This document shows, in pieces, positions 1 to 11,100 of a stretch of DNA of 64,000 nt. The DNA is from Azorinus chamasolen. Taxonomy: Eukaryota; Mollusca; Bivalvia; Cardiida; Solecurtidae. The translations under genes were made by a program, and so were the position numbers. Below the pieces are notes generated by a model, which saw only the letters and a list, made by a program, of their open reading frames with translations, did not search any database and was not told where the DNA came from. Location of the stretch: assembly GCA_963576725.1 (NCBI GenBank), contig OY755241.1, positions 74,145,001-74,209,000 of the forward strand, in the 5' to 3' direction. Every line of letters starts with the position of its first letter. Within the stretch, counting starts at the first letter, position 1.

Positions 1-221
1 GCTGAAAATTTGATCTTGAGAAGTTTTTATTTCCAGTTAGTTCAAAATATTCAGATCTGAAATTAATGAACAGATGCCAAACAGCTGGGATCCAGATCAT
101 TATTTCATATGGATCTTAGCTGTCATGCTCATTATAGTTATTACTGTTTATCTTATGATTATTCATCTGAGAAGTAATGAAATCATGAATATTAATTAGA
201 CGAGTTTTCATAATGATATAC

Positions 222-864
222 AGTAGAACCCCTCTAATGCGATCACTTAAACATAGCACATTGGATATACATAGCACACTGGGCATAAGTATTATATGGT
301 TAGTACATTGGACACATCACAACTTCATGTATGAAAAATGATGCCAGGAAAAAAGATTACAGGGGCCATCTAATTTGGGTCTACTGTTTGCAAGGCGTAG
401 AATGGCATATTTCTGGAGTAAAGAGGAAAATCACAAACATAGCACATTGGACATAGTCATGGTATAAGTCAAAATCCTACAGCAGCCGTATGATTTGGGT
501 CTACTCTGTTTGTAATGCTTAAGAAAGACATATTTACGGAGTGTAAGAGTGCGCAGCGTTAATAAAGGAAATTTACACACATAGCACACTGGACATATAT
601 GATTTACACTAACTTAGTAATAATCTACTCCATTAAAAATGATTACCTTAATATTAATATATAAGAATTTTTGCCCATTGGAAACTAATGAATCATATCT
701 TTATAATATCATATACAACCAGAGCAGACTCAGATCAGACGAATCTTTGGGTCTACTCTGTTTGCAAGGTGTATTTCAGGAGTAAAGGATACTAAAAGAA
801 ATTCACACAGATCTCACTCTTATTTACACATCATGGTCACTGTCTATTTACACATAGTCACAAT
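222..864. repeat. Cluster of decayed M1-type MITE ends
   Basis: No coding region is seen. The segment has three broken copies of the end sequence GGGTCTACTCTGTTTGC followed by a short spacer and GGAGTAAAG (near 375-425, 490-545 and 743-788), with a shorter motif, ACATAGCACATTGGACATA or close variants, repeated near 252, 437 and 578. These match one half of the M1 TTAA MITEs found intact later in the window. A pogo-like left end (CAGTAGAACCCCTCTAATGC) begins near 224 without a partner. Bases 1-221 hold nothing I can assign. Confidence 0.5.
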
Positions 865-1118
865 CTACACACTGGGGCCATAAATCTGTAAGAGTTGCTT
901 CAAGACATCATATGTCATACACCCAGCCTCATAGGCTTCCCACACGGCGAACATCTTCTGCATTGATGCTTTGGGGTTCCTCTAAAGTTTCTTAAGTTTC
1001 TTCTCAGTCACAAGGCGAATTTGATGTGGTAGTCTCTGGGATTCCCGATGCAGCTGATCTACCAGGTTGTAGAAGGGTGGTGGGCCAACACTCCGGAAGT
1101 TCAAACGACGATGCCAGC
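865..1118 (-). CDS. Minus MULE relic, terminal exon
   Basis: The acceptor is TTTTCAG at 1119-1125 and the exon restores a Gly-Trp-His codon run with the previous exon (phase 1 junction), giving EG|WHRRLN, the strand that follows the third catalytic Glu. It runs to a stop at 865-867. One in-frame TAG at 982-984 interrupts it after the lysine-rich KKLKKL; the frame then resumes as RNPKASMQKMFAVWEAYEAG. It aligns with the last exon of the plus copy (36259-36509). Confidence 0.7.
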
Positions 1119-1507
1119 CTGAAAAGAGACCAATATTTCTTGTATTATATACATGTATCATGTAGGGTATCCAGAAGTATTCTATGCAGCAAATTTAAAC
1201 AAATAAGTTTTAACCCCCTACAAACCAAGTGATAATAATATATACTGTGTATATTTACTTAGAGCAGAACCAAAGAAATACAGTCATCTCCTTCCATTCC
1301 TCTCAGTTCTGAATGCAAACACCGAGTTACATAGTAACTGGTCTCTAGATACTATAAAAAATAGAATGTAAACAAGAGGACCATGATGACCCTGATATAG
1401 CTTGACAGATAATCAGAGGAGAGGATTTTCACTATATGTTTCTACAGAAAACTGGCAATCCTAATTACTAATATTTTTAACACTAGTGTCTCTAAATAGT
1501 TATTACC

Positions 1508-1753
1508 TTCACAATCGTTGTTTGTCCGGATGGAGTGACCGTAGACAGACCAATCTGCTGGGGTCCAGTATACATGCACCCACGTTGAGTCTTCATAATC
1601 CATAAGAGACTGGAGAGGGTCGGTGGCAATCTGCTGGAGGTGTTGAAATGCAGGCAGGATATGTTCCTCTGGAAGTAGAGCGAGGACCAGTAACTTCGGT
1701 ACAAAGGAATGGGTCCCAGCGTCGTTCTGGTACGCCCCTGACAATCCCTTATC
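1508..1753 (-). CDS. Minus MULE relic, exon with third catalytic Glu
   Basis: A clean open exon of 246 bases from acceptor TTTTCAG (1754-1760) to donor GTAATA (1507-1502). It encodes DKGLSGAYQNDAGTHSF onward to TNNDCEG. The Glu of NNDCEG is the expected third acidic residue of the MULE DDE triad. It aligns with the second half of the plus exon 35577-35905 (shared motifs PAFQHL/PTLEDL and RTNND-EG). Confidence 0.75.
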
Positions 1754-1958
1754 CTGAAAATAAACAAGTAATATATTTATGGACAATTTAAACTCACCAA
1801 CATTTACATTATTTCAGTCTTTTATCACCCATTTCAGACATCCTTTATTCTAACATTTATTCATTCAATTTTCCTCCTTATTGTTTAGTTGGCAGAATGA
1901 AAATTATAACTATTTTATATAAAAAATTTAAAAATGTAGATAAGAGATAATTACAAAC

Positions 1959-2111
1959 CTGCACTTTGCGCCAAACCGCCTGGATCCACTGGAAGGCAAA
2001 TCCATTCAGTTTGCACACAGGGAAGACCCGTCTGATTGCAGACCATGCCGCTGGCTCAAATTCCATGACAAATCCTCTCACATTGTTTGGGGATGTCATC
2101 ACATTCACTGT
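1959..2111 (-). CDS. Minus MULE relic, exon with altered second catalytic site
   Basis: An open exon of 51 codons between acceptor TTTCAG (2112) and donor GTTTGT (1958). It reads FVMEFEPAAWSAIRRVFP then GFAFQWIQAVWRKVQ. In the plus copy and in the family, the first motif is (L/T)D-x-E-x-A with catalytic Asp; here it is Glu. The following C-x-x-H motif (GCxFHxxQ) has both Cys and His replaced. Confidence 0.75.
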
Positions 2112-2286
2112 CTGAAATTATATAGAAATACATTGTAAAAATGACAGTGTAAGATTTTATTTTATAAGACATTCTATACGAGCTGTCTGATATGGATGGG
2201 TCTACTCTGTTTGCTCATGCGATTTTATTTCTATAAAAAAAAGTTCTTGCTTTAAAAAACAACCTGCAGAATCAGATCTATACCGT

Positions 2287-2400
2287 GTCAAAAAATATCT
2301 TTAATGGCCAACTAACACAGATACTGGCACTATGTACTGTCCAGCACTTACTTGCATATGTACCTGGATCAAGGTATAATTGCATAACTTTTTCTAGTAT
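2287..2400. repeat. Dispersed repeat shared with 50050-50160
   Basis: The stretch containing ATGTACTG..CCAGCACTT, TTGCATAT and CCTGGATCAAGGTATAATTG reappears in the same orientation at about 50050-50160. Class unknown. No coding frame is supported. Confidence 0.5.
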
Positions 2401-2447
2401 GGTCATTGACCCTGACTTGACACTGCAGGAGCACTCCAGGGTATTAA

Positions 2448-3745
2448 CTAGAGGTTTGTTTTTGTCACAAAAACAGATGTCTCCCCCTCCCATTCTCTTT
2501 CCAATACACAAGTGTAATGTCTGTAACTCCAAACTTATCAGGGTCTAATGTTTAAGTCATCAGGGCCAATAACTCCAACATTGTCAGGGGGAGACAATTC
2601 AAAAGCCCCAGGTACACAAAAGCACATGCTAATCAACATTCTTGTGAAGTTTGGTGATTCTAGTACTAGTGGTTTCAGAGATACATGTGACACAAAGTAA
2701 AGTTTCTCTTATTTAAGTCATAAGGGGCAGTAACTCCAAAGTTATCAGGGGGAGACAATTAAAATCCCAGATGCACAACAACTCATGCTGGTGAACATTC
2801 CTGTGAAGTTTGGTTACTCTAGCCCTACTGGTTTCAGAGATACAGGCAGCACAAAGTTTCTCTAATTTTAAGTTAACATATCAAGGGCTGTAACTCAAGA
2901 ATTATCAGGGGGAGACAATTAAAAAAAAACAGGTACACAACAACTCATGCTGGTGAACATTCCTGTGAAGATTGGTGACTCTAGCCCTAGTGGTTTTAAA
3001 GATATGCATGACACAAAGTTTCTCTAATTTTAAGTAATCATATCAGGGGCAATAACTCCAAAGTTATCAAGGGAAGACAATTCAAAAATCCCAGTTGTAC
3101 AACAACTCATGCTGGTGAACATTCCTGTGAAGTTTGGTGACTAGCCCTAGTGGTTTCAGAGATATGCACGACACTAAGTAAAGTTTGTCTAATTTTAAGT
3201 CATCAGGGGCAGTAACTCCAAAGTTAACAGGGGGAGACAATTCCAAAAACCCAAGAGCAAAACAACTCCTGCTTGTGAACAATCCTGTGAAGTTTGGTGA
3301 CTCTAGCCCTACTGGTTTCAGAGATACGCGCGACACAAAGTTTGTATAAATTTAAGTATTCATATCAGGGGCAATAACTCAAGAATTATCAGGGGGAGAC
3401 AATTCAAAAACCATAGGTGCACAACAACTCATGCTGGTGAACATTCCTGTGAAGTTTGGTGACTCTAGTACCAGCGGTTTGGGTGATACGCGCGACACAA
3501 AGTTTTTCTAATTTTAAGTCATCAGGGGCAATAACTCCAAAATTATCAAAGGGAGACAATTCAAAAAACCCAGGTGCACAACAACTCATGCTGGTGAACA
3601 TTCCTGTGAAGTTTGGTGACTCTAGCCCAACTGGTTTCAGAGATACGCGCGACACAAGTTTGTGACAGACAGACGGGCGGACGGACGGACAGACAGACAA
3701 CTCTGGCAAAAACAATATATCTCCCCATAAATGGGGGAGACATAA
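2448..3745 (-). mobile_element. Pearl-like element, family A (GTCTCCCCC ends)
   Basis: Inserted in an intron of the minus MULE relic. Read on the minus strand it starts TTATGTCTCCCCC with a palindrome (3718-3745), then a GTCT/GTCC microsatellite (about 3663-3699), then about seven monomers of roughly 160 bp (landmarks near 2560, 2725, 2884, 3043, 3206, 3366, 3526), a half-copy of the end palindrome, the hairpin GTTTTTGTGACAAAAAC and a CTCTAG end followed by T. No protein is encoded; the open frames here follow the monomer period. This layout matches pearl elements of bivalves, regarded as non-autonomous Helentron-type elements. Confidence 0.75.
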
Positions 3746-3926
3746 TAATCAGCACAGCTGGACACTGTGTATTTAAAATGCCTATAAGCACATATGACTT
3801 ATTGGTTTTTCTACATGACATTACAAAGCATGTAATATATAGAGATATGTAAGGTGATTTTATAGCTCGAATACAAGGGATGTTATGTGATAAATATGTT
3901 AATTATATATTGGCTATACTATATAC

Positions 3927-4386
3927 CTTTTAGACTTTCCTGTAGTATTTTTTTCGCCGTTGACTCATGAAGATGAACACTAAAGGCACCTGCTTTGTAT
4001 CACCGTCATCGTTCTTCATGAAGGCATGTATGTTGTAGAACTGTCCGAACGGATCTTTTACAGGACCTTAAAGGTGCCATCTACATACCACCGCTTGGCC
4101 GTCTGCAGTCCTTCCAGCTGGTGTCTGTGCTGAAGATCAGGTGTCTTGCTCCATCAATGTTGATGTCATGACGCAAATAACCCTCTGGTATGGCATAATG
4201 TGCTAGCTTAAAGTCTACTCCTCTGGGCTCTGCTGGATGCATCATCTGACGGGAGCGGTTAACTCGCCTGGCTAGTAGGTCCTGGTTGGGGAGGTTGAAG
4301 TCAGAGACTGTGAGTTGCTCCTCAAAAGCTGTTTCCACAAGCACTTTCGCTGAGACGAACAGGTTTGACTTGGCGGAGGACTTCAC
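3927..4386 (-). CDS. Minus MULE relic, exon with first catalytic Asp (two frameshifts)
   Basis: The acceptor is TTTAG before GTGAAGTCC at 4386. The exon encodes VKSSAKSNLFVSAKVLVETA, matching VKTDAKEKVF of the plus copy, then HPAEPRGVDFK and, after a frameshift near 4125, AKRWYVDGTFKVL with the first catalytic Asp at 4079-4081. A second frameshift near 4070-4076 is followed by DPFGQFYNIHAF and KQVPLVFIFMSQRR, typical for the start of a MULE catalytic core. The likely donor is GTATAT at 3926. The plus copy has introns after DFE and after TFK; this copy has neither. Confidence 0.7.
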
Positions 4387-4687
4387 CTAAATGAAATAAA
4401 ACAAAATTTAATTCAAGTAAATTCATGTTATCTTAAGATATATGATAAAATTTGATATCCGCATTATGGATTCATTATTATTATCATTACATGTATATAT
4501 CTATATAACTGCACATTATTTTCATTCAAATTGTTCTGTGTATACTATGAATGTACACACATGCTTGGCAATCTTGACCCGATTTCATTCAAATGTTCTA
4601 TGCATGCTTTCAATAATAATGATATTCAGTAGTTTGTAAATATAAACAAATTGTTTTATATTAGCAAAAAAAGTCGCATGTACACAC

Positions 4688-4852
4688 CTGCTTGGCAATC
4701 TTGACCCGATGTCTCATACCGGTATCTGCTGGACGGTCATGTGAATGTCTTCCAACTCTGTGGTCTTCACCTCGTTGCACCACCGTAGATGGGCATCGTC
4801 GGGCCATACTTCTGTGGTTGCACCACCAGAAGGTGACATTTCCACGAGTTAT
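4688..4852 (-). CDS. Minus MULE relic, FLYWCH zinc-finger exon
   Basis: A 55-codon open exon with acceptor TTTCAG (4853) and donor GTGTGT (4687). It reads NVTFWWCNHRSMARRCPSTV, then ends the finger with RHSHDRP. The Trp, two Cys and His-x-His spacing fits the FLYWCH zinc finger, and the preceding exon supplies the upstream LLGNIGFGYTCK strand. All zinc ligands are present, unlike the plus copy. Confidence 0.8.
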
Positions 4853-4952
4853 CTGAAACATAAATGGGATGTGATAATTGCAATAAATAGCAACATACAA
4901 TATTAACACCATACAGCAACATACAATATTAACACCATAAACACCAATTGTA

Positions 4953-5310
4953 TTTAAAAGTGATTGAAATTGATTTAACTGATTGACTATGCATATATGT
5001 TAAAAGAGGACTAAATGATGTTATATGGCTTTAAAATGTTTAATTAATATCTTAACAATGCGTGATGCGGTTCACCATATCATCAGCCGCAGTTGAAAGT
5101 ATTATGACGTCATGCCTTTGTTGTCATAACGTCGGCACTTCCTGTAATTTTAAAGAGAGACAAACGTTTGAATCACAAACTAATGGCATTCAGGGTTGGT
5201 TTGTATTATTCAAGCCTAGCTGAAACACTATCTGTCTTTAATTTAAAAAGGAAATCTTTCATATTCAAGGGTTTTGCTTTCGCATTTTTCTAAATGTTCG
5301 CTTAAAGGAA
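4953..5310. repeat. Left arm of inverted duplication (with 7072-7190)
   Basis: This intron sequence matches the reverse complement of about 7833-8177 almost base for base. Shared marks include CGTGATGCGGTTCACCATAT, GACGTCAT and GTTCGCTTAAAGG. Together with 7072-7190, which matches 7705-7815 inverted, it is one duplicated segment of the minus MULE gene. No other feature is seen in it. Confidence 0.85.
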
Positions 5311-6725
5311 CTAGAGGTTTTTGTCACAAAAACGGATGTCTCCCCTCTATTAAAAACAATATGTAAAAGGAAATCACTAAAAATGTTATGGACTTGATGA
5401 ATGATACTTCCCTTCATCATGCGCTTTCCACACCACATTTTCAAGAGGAAAATGGTTAACAGCTAATAACTCCAAAAATATTGATACCAGAGTTATGGCC
5501 CTTGTGCATGACACTTACTTTCATCATGCCAATGTCATTCCAATAGCATCAGTCGAACAGGAGTTATTGATCGGCTAAAATGTAACAAAGGGCAATAACT
5601 CCAAAATTATTGAAGCCAGAGTTATGGCCCTTGTTCATGACACTTTCTCTCATCATGCTCTTTCCATGTATGAAGTTTCAATACGATGGCAAGAGCCATG
5701 TAGGAGTTATCGTCCTGACAAGAAAGCATTAAACAAATGTACAAGGGGCAATAACTCTAAATTAATTGAAGCCCGAGTTAAGGATTTTATGCATGGCACT
5801 TTCTCTTATCATGATCTTTCTATGTATGAAGTTTCACTCTAATTGCATGTGCAATATATGAGTTATCGTCCTGACAAAAAAATGTGATTTTTTTACAAAG
5901 GGCAATAACTCCAATATTAGTGAAACCAGAGTTATGCACCTTGTGCATGACACTTCCTCTTGTCATTATCTTTCCATGTATGAAGTTTCAGTCCAATGGC
6001 ACGAGCCATATAGGAGTTATCGTCCAGACAAAATGTGTGAATTTTTTTACAAGGGGCAATAACTCCTATATTGATGAAGCCAGATGTATGGACCTTGTGT
6101 ATGACACTTCCTCTCATTATGCTATTTCCATATATGAAGTTTCAATCCAATGGCATGAGCCATATAGGAGTTATCGTCCGGACAAACAAGTGTGAATTTG
6201 TTTTACAAGGGGCAAAAACTCCTATATTAGTGAAGCCAGAGTTATGGACCTTGTGCATGAGACTTCCTCTCATCATTATATTTCCATATATGAAGTTTAA
6301 ATGCAATTGCATGAAGCATAAAGAAGTTATCATCCGGACAAAAAAGTGAATTTTTTTACAAGGGGCAATAACTCCTATATTAGTGAAGCCAGAGTTAGGG
6401 ACCTTGTGCATGACACTTCCTCTCATTATGCTTTTTCCATATATGAAGTTTCAATCCAATGGCATGAGCCATATAGGAGTTATCGTCCGGACAAAAAAAG
6501 TATGAATTTTTACAAAGGGCAATAACTCCTATATTAGTGAAGCCAGAGTTATGGGCCTTGTGCATGACACTTCCTCTTATTATACTCTTTCCATATATGA
6601 AGTTTCAATCAACTGGCACAGGCATATTGAAGTTATCGTCCGGACAAAAAGTGTGACGGACAGACAGACAGACAACTCTCACGAAAACAATATGTCTCCC
6701 CCATATAAATATGGGGAAGACATAA
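5311..6725 (-). mobile_element. Pearl-like element, family A, with empty site known
   Basis: Read on the minus strand: a TTATGTCTTCCCC palindromic start (6690-6725), a GTCT microsatellite (6656-6676), about eight monomers of roughly 155 bp (GGGCAATAACTCC near 5591, 5747, 5901, 6055, 6363, 6519), then the hairpin GTTTTTGTGACAAAAAC and CTCTAG followed by T. The inverted arm 7705-8177 keeps the unoccupied target (GGAATTAAAT), so this element was added without a target-site duplication, between A and T. Apparent ORFs follow the monomers and are not genes. Confidence 0.8.
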
Positions 6726-7071
6726 TTAAATTTCTCACATACCTTCCCTTATCTCCGAGTTAGAACAACGGGTTAAGATTTCCTTATCTGTAACACGTGT
6801 AAGATCACTTTAGAACATATATGACGACATACGTCATATATATGACGTCAAACCATGGAAACCGATATTAACACGTCATTTTAAACGGCGAAAATGCACT
6901 TATTTTGATATGTGAGAAAAAGAATCTGATGCTCGTTGTCTTTTAAGATCACATGTTCCTAAACTCACCAAGAAAATGTTATTAAGCTCGCTAAGGCTCG
7001 CTTAATGACATTTTCTAAGGCTCGTTTAGGAACATGTTATCTTAAAAGACAACTCGCAACAGATCCTCTAT
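6726..7071. repeat. Second insertion in left arm, with hairpin 6934-7055
   Basis: These bases are absent from the inverted arm at 7820-7835, so they arrived after the duplication or were lost there. Bases 6931-7056 form a hairpin: CTCGTTGTCTTTTAAGAT pairs with ATCTTAAAAGACAACTCG, with a second repeat of AAGCTCGCT/AGGCTCGCTT in the loop. TTTCTCACAT at 6730 is matched by ATGTGAGAAA near 6910, suggesting a smaller inverted-repeat unit as well. No gene. Confidence 0.55.
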
Positions 7072-7156
7072 ATATTAAATGTAGTTTCCTATACCAGGAA
7101 TTCAGTACAATTTTCATTTGAGTTACATTACTTGGATTAGATATACATGTACTTAC

Positions 7157-7459
7157 TTTACATGTGTAACCAAAGCCAATGTTGCCAAGCAACATCTTCC
7201 CGCCCTTCAGTGTACCACCTTCTACCACTTCATATGTTGTGGGTGTGTCGAGGATTGGAATGTCAGCAGGAATTGGTTCTTCAATGAAGCTTTCCTCCAT
7301 AGTGTCTGGACGTTGGAATGATGTGTTGACATTGAAGGACTCAGGCTCAGGCTCTGGGTCTGTTGGTCTTGTGGAGCCAGTAGACTCAGCAGTGATGTCA
7401 GCAGCAACGGACATGCTGGCAACTACCACTGGTGGTCTGATAACTGTGTTCATTGGAGT
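7157..7459 (-). CDS. Minus MULE relic, N-terminal exon
   Basis: A 101-codon open exon between acceptor TTACAG (7460) and donor GTAAGT (7156). It is rich in Glu, Pro, Asp and Ser (STRPTDPEPEPESFN) and ends with TYEVVEGGTLKGGKMLLGN and GFGYTCK, the first strand of the FLYWCH finger. The matching part of the plus copy is [19 protein letters not shown] in 28969-29101. The start codon of the gene is not identified; more 5' exons are likely. Confidence 0.75.
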
Positions 7460-7704
7460 CTGTAACAAAATAATCAAATTATTATGGTGCGATCTATTCT
7501 TCGGTCAAACCTTTCCGAATAAATCGGCCGAATTTCAAACGGTCCGTTAGAACGATATTGCTTTTTGAAAAGGTTCTCAAACTTTGAAAACTTCACACTA
7601 TATTGCTTGTTGAAAATTGTTATGACGAATTCTTGTGGAAAGGTATTGATTTTATAAAAGTATATAGATCTATATTTATTTAAATATAAATATAGATCTA
7701 TATT

Positions 7705-8177
7705 AAAATGCTTGACAACATTGGCTTTGGTTACACATGTAAAGTAAGTATATCTAATCCAAGTAATGTAACTCAAATTAAAATTGTACTGAATTCCTGG
7801 TATAGGAAACTACATTTAATATATTTAATTCCTTTAAGCGAACATTTAGAAAAATGCGGAAGCAAACCCCTTCAATATGAAATATTTCCTTTTTAAATTA
7901 AAGACAGATAGTGTTTCAGCTAGGCTTGAATAATACAAACCAACCCTGAATGCCATTAGTTTGTGATTCAAACGTTTGTCTCTCTTTAAAATTACAGGAA
8001 GTGCCGACGTTATGACAACAAAGTCATGACGTCATAATACTTTCAACTGCGGCTGATGATATGGTGAACCGCATCACGCATTGTTAAGATATTAATTAAA
8101 CATTTGAAAGCCATATAACATCATTTAGTCCTCTTTTAACATATATGCATGGTCAATCAGTTAAATCAATTTCAATC
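7705..8177. repeat. Right arm of inverted duplication (exon tail plus intron)
   Basis: Bases 7705-7815 are the inverted copy of 7072-7190, including the last codons of the N-terminal MULE exon (NIGFGYTCK) and its donor GTAAGT. Bases 7833-8177 are the inverted copy of 4953-5310. Between them lies uninterrupted intron that shows the empty site of the pearl-like element 5311-6725. The arm ends where LINE sequence begins near 8178. Confidence 0.85.
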
Positions 8178-11100
8178 ACTGTTAAAAGCTACTGGTATTG
8201 ATGGTATATCTGCAAAGTTACTAAAACTGGCTAAACCTACTTCTTCTAGCTATATCACTTCAATAGTCAACAAATCTTTTAAAACTTCAATCTTTCCAGA
8301 AGATCTGAAAATTGCACAAGTCGCACCTCTACACAAGACAAGAGGGCCATGAGGCCCTGAAGCGCTCACCTGAGATAACCCCTAGGACGGGGCCATTTTT
8401 GTCCAGAGGCCAGGGTCGTAAGTTGAACATTCTTGGCAGAGGACCATAAGCCAAGCTACATAGAGGACCATTAGAACATGTTACATACCAAACATCAAAG
8501 GTCTAAGCCTCACAGTTTAAGATGTTTAAAGATTTTCCTATGAAAAACTGATAAGCCCTTGGGCGGGCCATTTTTTGCCCAGGGATCATAATTTGAACAA
8601 TCTTTGTAGAGAACCATTACATCATGCCACATTCCAAATATCAAAGGTCTAGGCCTAACAGTTTCAGACAAAAACATTTTTAAAGATTTTCCTATGAAAA
8701 ACTGATAAGCCCCTGGGCGGGGCCATTTTCGGTACAGGGTCATAATTTGAACAATCTTTTTAGAGGTCCATTAGACCATGCTACATGCCAAATATCAAAG
8801 GTCTAGGCCTTACAGTATTAGAGAAGAAGATTTTTAAAGATTTTCCTATGAAAAACTGATAAGCCCTTGGGCGGGGCCATTTTTGGCCCAGAGTCATAAT
8901 TTGAACAATCTTTGTAGAGGACATAAGATCATGCTAAATGACAAATATCAAAAGTCTTGGCCTTACAGTTTCAGAAAAGAAGATTTTCCTATGAAAAACT
9001 GATAAGCCCTTGGGCGCGGCCATTTTTGGCCTGGGGTCATAATTTGAACAATCTTTGTAGAGGACCATAAGATCATGCTACATGCCAAAATATTAAAAGT
9101 CTAGGCCTTACAGTTTCAGAGAAGAAGATTTTTAAAGATTTTCCTATGAAAAACTGATAAGCCCTGGGGCGGGGCCATTTTGACCCAGGAGTCATAATTT
9201 GAACAATCTTTGTAGAGGACCATTAGATCATGCTACATACCAAATATCAAAGGTCTGGGCCTTACAGTTTCAGAGAAGAAGATTTTGAAAGACTTTCCTA
9301 TGAAAAACTGATAAGCCCCAGGGCGGGGCCATTTTTCGCCCGGGGTCATAATTTGAACAATCTTTGTAGAGGACCATAAGATCATGCTACATGCCAACTA
9401 TCAAAAGTCTAGGCTTTACAGTTTCAGAGAAGAAGATTTTTAAAGAGTTTCCTCTGACAAACTGATAAGCCCTAGGGCGGGGTCATTTTTGGCCCGGGGG
9501 TCATAATGTGAACAATATTTCGTTCCCCCAAGCCACTGATGCTTCTGACAAAATTTGGTTAAAATCAGTTTCAGCAGTCAGCAGTTTCAGAGATGTCGTT
9601 TGAAAATGTGGACGGACGACGGACGGATCGCGGTCACAATAGCTCATCCTGAGACTTCGGCTCAGGTGAGCTAAAAAAGAGTACTCTAGAAAAGGAAATT
9701 ATCGACCTGTAAGCATACTACCAACTATATCTAAAATATTTGCAAGATCAATAAACACACAATTGACAGATTTCTTTGAGCAACATTTCAATCCATATGT
9801 ATCAGCATTTCGATCAGGATATGGCTACCAAACAACTATACAATGTACTTAGAATTACTGAGGACTGCAAACAAGCTTTAGATGAAAATAAATACATAAC
9901 ATCAATATTAACTGATCTGTTAAACGCCTTTGACTGTTTACCACATGATCTACTAACTCTTAAACTAAACCATCTGAAAACTCTTTAACTCTAATTGACA
10001 GCTATCTAAGCAACAGGAAACAGTGTGTTAAAATAGGGCAGTTTAAAACCGATTTTCAAGAAGTATATAAAGGCGTTCCTCAAGGCTCTATTCTAGGCCC
10101 GGTACTGTTTAATATATATTTTAAATGTCATCTTTTATTTTGTAAACGACAGCAAATTGTATAATTATGCGGATGATAACACTTTATCTTGTGCAGATCA
10201 TGATCTTAGCAAAGTAAAATCAACCCTAGAACAGGACAGCCTTTCTCAAATAAATTGGTTTTCCAACAACAGAATGCAAGTAAACCCAGATCAGTTTCAG
10301 GCAATAGCTATAGGATCTAAAACCCAGAAATGTAACTTGTCTTTTAATCTATCAGGAAACGAAATAATTTGTGAGGACGAAGTAAATCTACTTGTGGTCA
10401 CTTTTGATTTTAGGCTAAATTTCGAATCTCATGTTTCAAATATATGCAAAAAGGCCTTACGACAATTAAATGTGCTGAAACGTATTGGAAAATATCTTTG
10501 CCAATTCGGTAAACTCAATATATTCTATTCTTTTATTCTCTCAAATTTCAACTTCTGTCCATTAACCTGGCATTTCTGTGGAGAAACAAATACACAAAAG
10601 ATAGAAAATTTGCAGAAAAGAGCTTATAACGATTATGATTCAGACCATGATGGTTTGCTACAAAAATCAAAACTGCCAACGCTTAAAATTAGAGGATTAA
10701 GATACATGGCAATAGAAACCTTCAAAATAATTTAAAGAAAAAGATACACAATCTTATCTCCATGATTTGATTAAAATAAAATCTCATTCTTACTCCTTTA
10801 GATACACAAATACAACAGTTAAGTCCCTCAGGTAAGAAGTTCCAAGATATGGCCTCAAAACTCTTACACTGCATTTGTGCTTTCTTTTGTGCTTGTGTTT
10901 GCTTATCGCTTTTATTTGACGCTTTTTTCTGCTTCATTATTGTTATCCTAAATATACAGAGTTTAATTTATAGATGTTGCACGTTGCAACTTATTTTCCT
11001 GTGTGTCGCTTTGCTTGCTTGAAGCTTTTCTGCTTGTTGCTTTCTGATACCTGCTATATAATAGCCCTCAATTCGGGAATAGAAAGTTTAGCAGGTTTAT

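Larger units (their letters stand above)
865..7459 (-). pseudogene. FLYWCH zinc finger + MULE transposase relic, minus copy
   Basis: Six splice-flanked segments read leftward give a Mutator-like transposase: an acidic N-terminal part (7157-7459), the finger (4688-4852), the start of the DDE domain (3927-4386), the second catalytic region (1959-2111), the third (1508-1753) and a C-terminal tail (865-1118). The order and wording match the plus-strand copy at 28457-36509 throughout, which supports both models. The acidic residues read D (4079-4081, WYVDGTF), E in place of D (2061-2063, VMEFEPAAW) and E (1509-1511, TNNDCEGWH). The family C-x-x-H motif reads G-F-A-F-Q. Two frameshifts lie in 3927-4386 and a stop codon in the last exon, so no intact protein is made. 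MULE proteins cut and rejoin DNA and FLYWCH fingers bind DNA; whether this was a mobile transposase or a host-adopted gene cannot be told here. No terminal inverted repeats of an enclosing transposon were found. Confidence 0.8.

Noticed and set aside
5624..6763. Several plus and minus open frames of 60-103 codons with similar repeated protein text (such as MKFQSNG..HIGVIV)
   Set aside because: They repeat with the ~155-bp monomers of a pearl-like element and drift in frame with it; no gene is needed to explain them.
6831..6860. ATGACGACATACGTCATATATATGACGTCA as a CRE-type regulatory site
   Set aside because: TGACGTCA is present, but it lies inside a segment that was inserted in an intron, and short palindromes are common in this AT-rich DNA.
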